A stretch of 64,000 nucleotides of DNA, taken from Mycobacterium sp. MFM001. GTDB lineage: Bacteria > Actinomycetota > Actinomycetes > Mycobacteriales > Mycobacteriaceae. The notes below the pieces were generated by a model. It saw nothing but the letters and a program-made list of their open reading frames with translations. It made no database searches and was not told the DNA's origin. Of this stretch, positions 26,214-35,108 are shown piece by piece. Position numbers and translations under genes: made by a program. Numbering within the stretch: the stretch's first letter is position 1; every line of letters starts with the position of its first letter. Where the stretch lies: assembly GCF_003402475.1 (NCBI RefSeq), contig NZ_BFAB01000016.1, forward strand, positions 16,149-80,148. The letters run 5' to 3'.

Positions 26214-27692
26214 TCACTCCGGACGCTGTGGCGGATCATCGCTTAAGCCAAGCGGCGCCCAGAGCTCCTCATGTGTCTTTTGGTCACCTCGATGAAGTTG
26301 ACGAAGGCAGCGCTCGTCAACGTTTTGGTGGACTGCAGCCTGTATTCGGCCTGCCGCTGCGCTGGCGGCGCTGTCGAGGATTTCCCGGTAATGCTGCGGC
26401 GCCTGGTCTTCGCCGGCTGCCAGCAGCTCCAGCACCGGGCGGTCAAGGTTTTCGTGCAGCGCGGCTTGCGCTTGATGTGCAGCTGCGCTGGCCGCCGCTT
26501 CGACGACTTCCGGGTAACGATTAGGCGGGTCGTCTTCGCCGCCTGCAAGCAGCTCCAGTACCGGGCGGTCAAGGTGTTGGTGCAGCGCGGCTTGCGCTTG
26601 GTGTGCGGCTGCGCTGGCCGCGGCTTCGACGATTTGGCAGTAGAGCCGTTGCCGATCTGTGGCACCAGCGAGGAACTCATCAACCCGCTGGTGAACCGCC
26701 GGTGCGAACATCTTCAGCTCGAGGTAGTCGGCGGGGAGAAACAGGGGGCCGCGGACATACCAGGGAACGGCGGCCCAAATCCCGTCGCGCCGATCGGGGT
26801 CGCCCGTGATGGCCTCGATGTCACGCAGGGCGTCTTCGCACGCTTTATGAGCGCAGTCGAACTGAGACCGCCACGGCCCACGATAGGGCGGCCCGACTAG
26901 GGAGGGGCACATCCGCGCAGGCGAGGCTGCGATATCCCACGAGCGCGCCATGCTGGAATGCCACGCGGTGAGCGCCGGGCTGATCACCTTCAATGCCCCC
27001 AACACAATTACTCGGATGCGGGCGAGGTCTGCGTAAGCCCCGGAGGAGTGATCGGAACGCCACTTACTCAATCCTCGCCGCCTCCAATTCACCGCATTAA
27101 CCACGAAAAACGTCACGATTGTGAAAGCCAGCGCCAACTGTGGGAGATCAAGGTTGTCAAGCCAAGCGGCGATCGCTGCCCACGCGTGCCGCACCTGCGA
27201 TTCGTACACCACCCACGTGGCGGCAAGAGCGCTCAATGCACCCAGCCAGGAAAGGACAGCGGTCTTCGCCGAGTTGGCCACCTCACCAACCCCGAATCCC
27301 ACACCGATAAGAAACCGGGACACGGCTGATCGTCGCGTGCCGCGAGTGAGGCGTTCAGTTCTGTTTGGTTCGTCGCCGAAACCGTAGTGCACCCAAGTGC
27401 GGCTCTTAACTACACGCCGCCACCTGTCGACACGAATAAGCCAGCAAGCGTTGCGTCGCCGCTGCTCAAGCGTCGCGCCCTGATCCGCGATAACGCGCAC
27501 CTTGACGATTGCGTCGGCGATTCGTTCACAAGCGTAGAAGACGGTGAGGTGCGCAATGATCAGCAACAGCAGATAGAAAAGAGCGCCACAGATCCACGTG
27601 AAGAACCAGTACACGGGCGAAGGTTCCGGTGAAGATGCGAGCCGTGAATACGGCAAGCTGAACGGAAAGAGCACCACGTCGAGCAGCGCCAC
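26214..27692 (-). CDS. Membrane protein with ~42-residue tandem repeats
   Basis: A 492-residue protein of unknown function. N-terminal half: two hydrophobic segments ('WICGALFYLLLLIIAHLTVF', about 33-52, and 'LALAFTIVTFFVVNAV') plus a shorter one around 150-165, with a basic cytoplasmic region between. C-terminal part: units of about 42 residues (126 bp at DNA level) with core 'AASAAAHQAQAALHQHLD' and 'RPVLELLAGGED'; two units are nearly identical in DNA. GTG 27692 is supported by GAGGAGG six bases upstream. The repeat pattern continues in frame after the stop (see the entry before). It is convergent with eccA. The repeats look like coiled helices, perhaps for multimerisation. Confidence 0.6.
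   Translation of the reverse strand: MALLDVVLFPFSLPYSRLASSPEPSPVYWFFTWICGALFYLLLLIIAHLTVFYACERIADAIVKVRVIADQGATLEQRRRNACWLIRVDRWRRVVKSRTWVHYGFGDEPNRTERLTRGTRRSAVSRFLIGVGFGVGEVANSAKTAVLSWLGALSALAATWVVYESQVRHAWAAIAAWLDNLDLPQLALAFTIVTFFVVNAVNWRRRGLSKWRSDHSSGAYADLARIRVIVLGALKVISPALTAWHSSMARSWDIAASPARMCPSLVGPPYRGPWRSQFDCAHKACEDALRDIEAITGDPDRRDGIWAAVPWYVRGPLFLPADYLELKMFAPAVHQRVDEFLAGATDRQRLYCQIVEAAASAAAHQAQAALHQHLDRPVLELLAGGEDDPPNRYPEVVEAAASAAAHQAQAALHENLDRPVLELLAAGEDQAPQHYREILDSAASAAAGRIQAAVHQNVDERCLRQLHRGDQKTHEELWAPLGLSDDPPQRPE
26406..26636. repeat. 126-bp direct repeat inside the repeat-protein gene
   Basis: Two DNA copies with few differences: one begins at GTCTTCGCC (26406), the next at the same motif 126 bases on (26532). 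The shared stretch runs through 'accgggcggtcaaggt' and 'gcagcgcggcttgcgcttg' to 'gctgcgctggccgc'. The period is 42 codons, so copy-number changes would keep frame. Confidence 0.75.
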
Positions 27693-27870
27693 GGTTTGCC
27701 TCCTCTACATCACCAAGAATGCGTATACGAGCACAACAATTCGGCCGCACGGCCTTTCCAGCTTCGATGCATCCTTGCCCCTTGGATCGAAGCGTTTGTG
27801 CCGTATCACCGAACTACGGCCGTACACCGCCATCTCAGGCCACCTAAGCGACATAAGTGGATCAGACGAG

Positions 27871-28713
27871 CTAATTCGAACGTGCAAGCCTTAGCTCCTG
27901 CCGTTGGTGTCGCTCAACACCGTTAGATGGTGTTTCATCGACGGCGCGTGAGCGCGCGGCGGTGACAAGGATCCGCCGCACAGTGCTGTGGTGTAGACGG
28001 GTTTGTGTTGCGATCTCGTTGGCCTTGGCTCCCGAAGCCTCCAGTTCGAGCACCGTTTTGACCGTTTCCGGTGTTTGTCGGATACGGCCCGATTGCACGA
28101 TGGCAAGGGCGCGCTGGGCATGGTCGTCGGTGATCGCGCCGGGCCCGACCCAGCGATCCTGCGCGCCGGCGGCGATGTCGGACTCCACGTCTTCTACGTC
28201 GCTCTCATCATCGAATAAGCTCGGCAAGAACGTAATTGCGCTGCGTGAGCGCGAAAGGGCAAGCAATGCCATCGTGGCCTGGGCGATCGTCACATCAACG
28301 ACTACCGGCCAAAGCCAGGCCAGTTCCTGGGGAATACCCGAGCGGATCGCCAAGTCCCGCAATGCTTCAAACGACAATATGAAAGCACAGCTGGCGAGCA
28401 GCGCGGTCATCGCCAACGCGCACCAAAACGTAGCCTTCGATCGACGGCTCGTACGGATCAGCAGGGACAACCCCTCAATCGAACTCATCAGGATGATCGG
28501 AGGCGCCACAGCGACCGCAGCGGCCAATGGCGCTGGCACACCGAGATTTGCTGCCACCACTGCGTGGGCGGCGTTGCCAGCGATCGACGCCGAACTGGCC
28601 ACAATCAATACGGCTCGGAAGAACAGTGCCGCGCGCCGGTTGTGATCGTCCTCGGCGGCCGCCGCTTCGAAATCGGCGTTAATCAGCGATTCAGACACGC
28701 AGTAATCGTGCAT
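27871..28713 (-). CDS. DUF2637-type membrane protein with C-terminal HTH
   Basis: A 280-residue protein. Residues 30-160 hold four hydrophobic segments ('FRAVLIVASSASIAGNAAHA', 'LAAAVAVAPPIILMSSIEGL', 'ALAMTALLASCAFILSFEAL', 'WLWPVVVDVTIAQATMALLA') in the order of the DUF2637 family, which in actinobacterial plasmids is linked with intra-mycelial or cell-to-cell spread proteins. The last 90 residues contain a DNA-binding-like helix-turn-helix ('ETVKTVLELEASGAKANEIA' and 'TRLHHSTVRRILV'). A membrane domain fused to a DNA-binding tail suggests tethering of plasmid DNA or a membrane-bound regulator. Leftward; 128 bases separate it from the ESX genes upstream. Confidence 0.72.
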   Translation of the reverse strand: MHDYCVSESLINADFEAAAAEDDHNRRAALFFRAVLIVASSASIAGNAAHAVVAANLGVPAPLAAAVAVAPPIILMSSIEGLSLLIRTSRRSKATFWCALAMTALLASCAFILSFEALRDLAIRSGIPQELAWLWPVVVDVTIAQATMALLALSRSRSAITFLPSLFDDESDVEDVESDIAAGAQDRWVGPGAITDDHAQRALAIVQSGRIRQTPETVKTVLELEASGAKANEIATQTRLHHSTVRRILVTAARSRAVDETPSNGVERHQRQELRLARSN

Positions 28714-28841
28714 GGCCTCAACCGAGTTCGTCCAACACTACGCCCACATCAGCCACGATCCCGGTATGAATCAACCGCCCCGCCCCAGGTGGACGAACGG
28801 CCCGGATAACTCGTGAATTGTTCAACCCGTGTTCGTTGGTC

Positions 28842-30383
28842 TCAGTTGAGGAATGGCTGTTCGTTGCGGACGCTGACGGGCTCGAGGACCGCGGAGAATC
28901 GCTTGGTGCTTAAGCGGATTTCGTTGCCGCACTGCTCGATGGTGACGTCGGGGTCATACGACGAGTTGGCGCCCACGGCGACCGAGATCCACGCCCCCGG
29001 GTAGGGGTTGGTTTGACCGTTGTGCACGACCATCGTCGGCGGTCGCGGTGGCTGGCTGCCCAGGTCGCGGGTGGTCCAGATTCGTGACGATGCGGCACTC
29101 ATCTCCCAGCGACCGGTCCGGTCGTAGACTGCGACCTGTTCACCGGTCGCGGCAGCGCGGCGAATCAATTGGCGTACCAGCACGTCGGATTCGGCATTGA
29201 GAGTGACGCGGGTGGGCTGGGCCGGATCTGAGAGCGGCATGAGCACCATGCCGTCCCGAACACCACCGACCAGAATTCCCGAAGGCCCGACCGCAACCGC
29301 GTTATCGAGGTCGCTGCTGACCGGCGCGGACGGCAGCCCGGTCAGCCGGGCCGCACCCGGCAGTGTGGCCGCGAGCGCGTGCCACTGGCGGCCCGTGAAG
29401 CGGTTCAGCATCGGTGCGGGTGTGGTGGTGATCGGCTGAACCGTGGTGAACCACACCGCCGCAGATGCGTTCACGCCAGATGAGCTGCGCCGCAACGCCA
29501 CTACCAACGTGGTGTGCTCGGCGGGGTAGGCCCACATGTTTTCCAACGTTGCCGGCGTCATGTCGCCGGTGAAGTAGTAGCCGCTGGCGTAGCCGTGGCC
29601 GGGTTGATGCAGCGAGCTCCACTGGTCGTCGTAGGTGGCTGCGGCGACCTCCGACCCTCCGACACTGGCTGCGGCGGCTTCCCGCATCTGCCCGGCCGTC
29701 AAAATCTTGGCGCGGCAGTTGGCTTGGCGCAGCGCCTTGACGATCCGCGCGGTGGCCGCCGCCGCTGCCATCACCGTGTTGGCCCGCCACAGCAGGCCCG
29801 CCGTGGTGTCCGCGGCGCGGGTGTCTAACCGCACCACCAGTGTGGCGCTGCGCTGCCCGACCGCCGCGCGGTTGGCCAGAAACGACGCATACACCCCGGC
29901 GTAGCTATCCGACGAGCTGCGCCTGCCCTCGCAGATCACATCGACATCGACACCCAACCCGGCCCGGCGCATCTCGTTGGCAATAACGCTGATGGGCAAA
30001 GTATTTGGTGTCTGCGTGTGTTGCGGCTTGACCAGTGTGGGCATGTAGGGCTTGCCCCACACACTGACCATCGTCACCACGGTGTGCCCGTCGATGAGCA
30101 CACCCATTGTCGTCCCGTCGATCTGGACATCGCCGAATTCGCCGAGTTCCAGCCGGCGTTGGCGATGCCGCGCCCACACCAGCATGCGGGCAGCCCACTG
30201 CCAGATCCACAACCCGCGCACCGTGACCACGCACGCCAGCACACCCAGTACGGCGCCGACCCCGACAGCAGGCCATAGCCCAACGCCGGCCGCCACCAGC
30301 ACCCAAGCCACGGCGGCCGCGACGAGCTCGGCGGCCACCACGCCACCAACTGACCACGGGTGTTGCACCACAAGGTGTTTCAT
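28842..30383 (-). CDS. eccE: ESX membrane component EccE
   Basis: A 513-residue protein, the outer rim subunit of the ESX membrane complex in known systems. Two N-terminal transmembrane stretches ('SVGGVVAAELVAAAVAWVLV' and 'VGVGAVLGVLACVVTV') are followed by 'RRQRRLELGEFGDVQIDG'-like basic linker (RHRQRRLELGEFGD) and a long alpha-beta cytoplasmic domain with 'VWGKPYMPTL' and 'GVDVDVICEG', as in EccE. ATG 30383 is chosen as it overlaps the mycP stop (ATGA). Last gene of the first ESX half. Sequence identity to known EccE proteins is low, so the call rests on topology, size and position. Confidence 0.82.
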   Translation of the reverse strand: MKHLVVQHPWSVGGVVAAELVAAAVAWVLVAAGVGLWPAVGVGAVLGVLACVVTVRGLWIWQWAARMLVWARHRQRRLELGEFGDVQIDGTTMGVLIDGHTVVTMVSVWGKPYMPTLVKPQHTQTPNTLPISVIANEMRRAGLGVDVDVICEGRRSSSDSYAGVYASFLANRAAVGQRSATLVVRLDTRAADTTAGLLWRANTVMAAAAATARIVKALRQANCRAKILTAGQMREAAAASVGGSEVAAATYDDQWSSLHQPGHGYASGYYFTGDMTPATLENMWAYPAEHTTLVVALRRSSSGVNASAAVWFTTVQPITTTPAPMLNRFTGRQWHALAATLPGAARLTGLPSAPVSSDLDNAVAVGPSGILVGGVRDGMVLMPLSDPAQPTRVTLNAESDVLVRQLIRRAAATGEQVAVYDRTGRWEMSAASSRIWTTRDLGSQPPRPPTMVVHNGQTNPYPGAWISVAVGANSSYDPDVTIEQCGNEIRLSTKRFSAVLEPVSVRNEQPFLN

Positions 30384-32005
30384 GCCGACCGTCCTCGCCG
30401 CCGCATCACCGTGGCGATCCAGATCACCGCACCGACCAGAACGGCGGCCGCGCCGGTGACCGCTGCCGCGCCCCACTTCGGGCGCTGATCAGGTTGCGGC
30501 GGCACCGGCGCGCGATGCAGCGGCATCTGCACACCGGGGGCCAGCCAATCACCTGGCGGCACATCCCATGTCAACGCGGCAACCGGGTCAACCACCCCAA
30601 ACCCGACTACTGGGTCGCGGCCCGCCGCGGGTGGGTGCGCGGTCGCCTCCAGGCGGCGGATCACCTGATGCGCCGACAGTTCGGGGTATTTCGCGCGCAC
30701 TAGGGCGGCGGTGCCGGCGACGAACGCCGAAGCGAACGAGCTTCCCGCGATCGGCTTGAGTTTGTCGTTATCCACCGAGGCGTTGATCACCTTGCCGTCG
30801 GTCGACAATCCCATGATGTCAGTGCCCGGGGCGGCCAGACCGACCCACGGCCCGTGAAGTGAGGCTGCCTGCCCCGTCAACGGAACGCCGGCGGCATCGG
30901 TGGCCGAGACCGCCAGCACGTAGTCGCTAAACCACGCCGGGGTGGCGATCGTTTGCACCGTTTTCCAGCCCAGCGGATCGGCCCAGTCAGCGGGAGCGGG
31001 ATCGGGGTTTTGTGAGCATCCTTCTGTGCCGGCGTTGCCGGCGGCCGTGACGATCAACGCGTCGCGGTCCACAGCGGCGAACCGCAGCGCAGCCCCCAAC
31101 TCGGCCTGATCGCTCGGTTTACCCACCGCAATACAGGACACCACACTGATGTTGATCACCTTCGCGCCGAGATTGGCCATGTGCACGACCGCGCGCGCCA
31201 GCGAATGGATATCGCCGGCGCGGCGCACATCCTGCGGGTTGTCGCCCAACGGTGGTTCGGCGAACCCGAATGTTTGCGCCGACTGGCGAATCGACACCAA
31301 CACCGCATCCGGGGCGATCCCGATCAGCCCATCCGGGCCACCCCCGGGCGGAGGCGCGGCCGGCACTGGCACCTGCGGCCCGCCCGGCGGCCCCCACGCC
31401 GGCGCGTCCTCCGGCGCAGGCGGCGGCGGTGGCGGCGGTGGGGCGACCGTGGCTGTGGCCGTCACCGTCACGGTCGGCGGCGGCGGAGGTGGCGGGATCG
31501 GGGCCGGCGCCGGTGCGGCTTGCGGCAGCGGCGGGGCCACCGCCCACCGCGGCCGGGTCGGCAACGGCGCACCCGACGGAGCCGCCCCGATCAGCGAGGC
31601 GATCACGGTGCCGTGCGCGTCGCAATCGGACAATCCGTCGCCGTAGCGGCCCATCACGTAGTCGCCGCCGGCGATCAGATGCGGCAGCCGTGGTTGCGGC
31701 GCCACACCGGTGTCGATAATGCCGACCACCACCCCAGCACCGGTTGATTCCTTCCAGGCCGCCCGCATGTCCATCGTCTGCAGCGCCGAGGGCAGCTCGC
31801 GCAGGTCGCTGCCCGGCATCACCGTCGTCTGCACACAGCCCGCGACCTGCTTCATCGGCATGTCAGGGCCCGGTTCCCCGTCGGCCGGGGCGGGCCCGGG
31901 CGGCACGGCCGGGGGATCGATCGCCTGAGCCCAGCCCGCCGACGACCACACCAGCGCGCTCACGGCCACCAGCACCGCCGCCGATCCCCGTATGTGGCGC
32001 CTCAT
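30380..32005 (-). CDS. mycP: Mycosin (subtilisin-like protease MycP)
   Basis: A 541-residue membrane-anchored serine protease of ESX systems, needed both for processing and for stability of the secretion complex. It has a signal peptide (1-28, ending 'AGWAQA'), catalytic D98 ('VVVGIIDTGVA'), H131 ('CDAHGTVIASLIG') and Ser about 423 ('AGSSFASAFVAG'), and a C-terminal transmembrane helix with basic stop ('VLVGAVIWIATVMRRR'). Between H131 and the next core block is a long proline/valine-rich loop (about residues 145-220, with runs of P and 'TVTVTAT'). The ATG at 32005 is two bases after the eccD stop, with a G-rich ribosome site in the stop region. Confidence 0.93.
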   Translation of the reverse strand: MRRHIRGSAAVLVAVSALVWSSAGWAQAIDPPAVPPGPAPADGEPGPDMPMKQVAGCVQTTVMPGSDLRELPSALQTMDMRAAWKESTGAGVVVGIIDTGVAPQPRLPHLIAGGDYVMGRYGDGLSDCDAHGTVIASLIGAAPSGAPLPTRPRWAVAPPLPQAAPAPAPIPPPPPPPTVTVTATATVAPPPPPPPPAPEDAPAWGPPGGPQVPVPAAPPPGGGPDGLIGIAPDAVLVSIRQSAQTFGFAEPPLGDNPQDVRRAGDIHSLARAVVHMANLGAKVINISVVSCIAVGKPSDQAELGAALRFAAVDRDALIVTAAGNAGTEGCSQNPDPAPADWADPLGWKTVQTIATPAWFSDYVLAVSATDAAGVPLTGQAASLHGPWVGLAAPGTDIMGLSTDGKVINASVDNDKLKPIAGSSFASAFVAGTAALVRAKYPELSAHQVIRRLEATAHPPAAGRDPVVGFGVVDPVAALTWDVPPGDWLAPGVQMPLHRAPVPPQPDQRPKWGAAAVTGAAAVLVGAVIWIATVMRRRGRSA

Positions 32006-32007
32006 CG

Positions 32008-33501
32008 TTAGCCCCCGCTGACCAGGTTGCGGGCCACCGAGTACAAATTGAGCAGCCACGCCGCCCACGGCACCACGAACACCAGCAGGACGTACTCACT
32101 GACTTCCACCGCTCGCCGCACCGGTGCGCTGATCTTGGCGCCCGGAACCACCAGCGCCCCCACCAGGGCGAGCACCACCAACGCAAGGGTGGCGGCGGTG
32201 CAGACCAGAGTTGTGGCCAGCGCAGGTGGTGTGGACGCCGCGGCGTAGCGCCCAATCACCACCGCCACGGCCGCGACCGAGGCCACCGTCAACGTCACCG
32301 ACTGCCAGCGGTCGACAAACGAGCGGCCACGCAGCAGCAAAATGGCGGCGATCCCCAACGTGAACACCACAAACTTCCACCCGCCAGGCTGGCTGGGCAC
32401 CACCGCGTAGCGTGCGGCGCCCACCTCTACCACCCCGGCGCCCAGCAGCACTCCGGTGACAATGTTGTTGCCGCGGCGCGCCCACGCCGCGATCTGCTCC
32501 GGTTTTTCGGTGCCGGCCGGAAAAACCGGCGACACCGTGTCGCGCGGGCTGCCCGGGACGGTTTCGAACACCCCCGCGCCGGTCACCGACGGAAACCACG
32601 GCCCGGGCACCCCTGAGCCGATCACGCCGATGCTGGTGGCGAAGGTGACGATCACCAGCACGGCCAGCAGCGCTACCACCGCAACCCGCTCCGGGCGAAC
32701 CTGCCAGCCTGACGCGGCAACCAGCATCGCCGCGGCCGCGAACACCCCGGCCGTCAACAGCGCCGCCACCGCGCAGTGGTGGCGATCAGTGAGCACTACC
32801 AGCACCACCAGCCACGCCAGCGCCGCGGCGATCGCCGCTACCGCGTGCCAGCCACTCGGCTTGCCCGGGATCGACACCGCCGCGCCAGCCGCGAGCGGGA
32901 TCAGCGCCGTCCACGCCAGCACGTCGCTGGCCGCGCGCCACTGCCGATCGGCTGACCGCGCGGCCATCCACGCCGCAACGATGAGCGCCGCCGCGATCGA
33001 CCACGACACCGCGGCCGGCGCCCAGCCGCCGCCATGCCACCACAGCCGCACCACGATCAGCTCGCCCCAGCCGATGAGGCCCGCGCACAGCCAGCCCGCC
33101 ACGCGGCGCGCAGTGTCGTGGTCGACACGGGTGAACTGCTGCTCGGCCGCCCGCGCGATCGCCGTCGACACATTCTCGGTCACCGGCTCGAACTTCTCGC
33201 TGGCCTGCGCGGGCAACAGCCACAACGCATCACCGTCGAGCACACCGGATTCATCCAGCGACTTCTGCGGATCCAACGGCCGGGCATCGGCGCGGCACAG
33301 CTGATAGGTCTGGTCGGCATCCAGCAAGGGGCGGCCCTTGTGGCGCAGCAGCTCGTTGATGCGTGAAATCAGGTCCTCCACGACCGCGATCAACGCCACC
33401 CCGGCCGGCAACACATAGTCGACCTCGGTATCGTCGCCGACGAACACCGCCACCCTCGTCAACCGCACCCCGGCCGCGGACGCGGCATCGGCGCGCGTCA
33501 T
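32008..33501 (-). CDS. eccD: ESX membrane channel component EccD
   Basis: A 497-residue protein. The first 100 residues form a ubiquitin-like domain ('VRLTRVAVFVGDDTEVDYVL', 'RPLDPQKSLDESGVLDGDAL') and the rest holds about eleven transmembrane helices, as in EccD, whose dimers line the ESX pore. The start ATG overlaps the stop of the espI gene (ATGA) and mycP follows after two bases, so the three genes are tightly coupled. Length is as expected for the family. Confidence 0.92.
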   Translation of the reverse strand: MTRADAASAAGVRLTRVAVFVGDDTEVDYVLPAGVALIAVVEDLISRINELLRHKGRPLLDADQTYQLCRADARPLDPQKSLDESGVLDGDALWLLPAQASEKFEPVTENVSTAIARAAEQQFTRVDHDTARRVAGWLCAGLIGWGELIVVRLWWHGGGWAPAAVSWSIAAALIVAAWMAARSADRQWRAASDVLAWTALIPLAAGAAVSIPGKPSGWHAVAAIAAALAWLVVLVVLTDRHHCAVAALLTAGVFAAAAMLVAASGWQVRPERVAVVALLAVLVIVTFATSIGVIGSGVPGPWFPSVTGAGVFETVPGSPRDTVSPVFPAGTEKPEQIAAWARRGNNIVTGVLLGAGVVEVGAARYAVVPSQPGGWKFVVFTLGIAAILLLRGRSFVDRWQSVTLTVASVAAVAVVIGRYAAASTPPALATTLVCTAATLALVVLALVGALVVPGAKISAPVRRAVEVSEYVLLVFVVPWAAWLLNLYSVARNLVSGG

Positions 33502-34976
33502 GGCCGGCCCGCCGCGAAGTTCGTCGCCAGCGACGCCGACACCTCCAAAAACCGCCGCTGCGTATCGGCCCGCAACTCGTCGAGGTCGATCACACCGGCT
33601 GCGGCGATATGGCGGTCAAACGGCACCTCGAAGATGCGTTCCTCGGGCACCCACCGGCCGAACCGCTCCACCAGCGTCGAGACCAGCTTGTCGGTTTCCT
33701 TGCGGTCCTTGCGCCCGCTGGGCTGGCGAATGTGGTTAATCACCAACACCATTCGCGACAACACGTGCCGGTGGCTGGGATGGTTCGAAAGCCAGTCCAT
33801 CTGCTTGGCCGCGCCTTCGGCCCCATCCGGGATCGCTGAGGTCACCAACACCACGGCATTGGCCTGGGCGAAAACCCCCTCCATCACCGGATGCGCAATG
33901 TCGACCCCACAGTCGGTCAGCAAAATGTTGTAGAACTGTTCCAGCCGCGCCCGGGTCCGCTGATACAACTGCGCGTCCACGATGCCCTGGGCGGTGGCCG
34001 CCCGGTGCGCGGGAGAGGCCAGCACGTCAAGCCCAATCTTGTTGTGGCCCACCCGCGCCCGCATATCCGAATACCGCACCAGATCATTTGCGGCAACGAT
34101 GTCGGTGTACGACGAGGCCGCGGCCCGGTCGATGCGCGCGGCCAGATTGGCGCCCTGGCCCGGGTCGGCGTCGATGGCGATCACCTGCTCGCGGGGCCGC
34201 AGCGCAGCGAAGGTCGACCCGAGCGCCACCGTCGCCGTGGTTTTACCGACCCCGCCTTTTCCGCCCAGGACGACGACCGAGAACGTGCCCGCCATCGGGG
34301 CGGCGACCTGATCGCGCATCCAGCGCACCGCCTGCTCGTCGCCGGACTCGCCGGTATTGATCGCCCCAAATGTGCACCGATAAAGCCATTTGCGCCACCC
34401 CCGCGAGGACGGAATCTTTTTGGCCGCAACAAGGTCGGTGGCGCGCAGCTGCTCGCCGAGCAGCTCCCCGCTGCCCGCCGAGGGCACGAACCCACCCGTA
34501 CCTTGCGGCTGCCCGCCCGGATAGCCGCCGGGCGTGTCGTGTTGTGGCGCCCGCGCAGGCGCGCGCCAATGCTGGCCCTCGCTATTGTCGGGCCGTCGCG
34601 CCGCGCTGTCGAACCGGACTCGGTTTTGGTCGCGACGCGCCTCATATGCCTTTGCGGCGGCACGGATTTCGGGCGTGATGCGGATTTCTTCGGTGCGGCC
34701 GTCATACACCGGCGGCGGCGCCGGTTGCGGCGGCGCGGGCGGCCCCGATGATGGACCCTCACTGCCATTCAGTCCAGGTGCCGGTGCTGGAAATTCGGGC
34801 GCCGCCGCGCCGGCGTCGGATGCTGCGCTCTCCTCGCGCGATTCGGGGCTACGGTGGTGCGCTCCCGACGCGCCATTGGGTTGCGCATCGTGTGCCGGTG
34901 GATAGTCGGTTTGTTGTCGATCGGGTGACGCAGGTTCGGCTGCGCCGAGCTGGTTGAAGAAATCGCGTTCGCTCAT
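33498..34976 (-). CDS. espI: EspI-like MinD/ParA-type ATPase
   Basis: A 492-residue protein: a disordered Pro/Ala-rich N-terminal 100 residues, a linker, and a C-terminal SIMIBI ATPase domain with deviant Walker A 'GGKGGVGKTT' at 238-247 and 'VIAIDADPGQGANLA'. Known EspI proteins in ESX-1 have the same plan and affect secretion under low ATP. The ATG at 34976 follows GGGGGCAGC; earlier starts lack this. It lies between espG and eccD as in ESX-1-like loci. Confidence 0.85.
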   Translation of the reverse strand: MSERDFFNQLGAAEPASPDRQQTDYPPAHDAQPNGASGAHHRSPESREESAASDAGAAAPEFPAPAPGLNGSEGPSSGPPAPPQPAPPPVYDGRTEEIRITPEIRAAAKAYEARRDQNRVRFDSAARRPDNSEGQHWRAPARAPQHDTPGGYPGGQPQGTGGFVPSAGSGELLGEQLRATDLVAAKKIPSSRGWRKWLYRCTFGAINTGESGDEQAVRWMRDQVAAPMAGTFSVVVLGGKGGVGKTTATVALGSTFAALRPREQVIAIDADPGQGANLAARIDRAAASSYTDIVAANDLVRYSDMRARVGHNKIGLDVLASPAHRAATAQGIVDAQLYQRTRARLEQFYNILLTDCGVDIAHPVMEGVFAQANAVVLVTSAIPDGAEGAAKQMDWLSNHPSHRHVLSRMVLVINHIRQPSGRKDRKETDKLVSTLVERFGRWVPEERIFEVPFDRHIAAAGVIDLDELRADTQRRFLEVSASLATNFAAGRP

Positions 34977-35108
34977 CTGCTGCCCCCTATTTTTGGTGCC
35001 CCGGCCCTGGGTGTTGAGCACTGGCGAAGCGAGGGTTCCTAGTCACGCCGAGAGCCTAACAACCTCGTGTTTTTTACGTCTACAACGCTGGCCAACTTCA
35101 TGCGTAAT

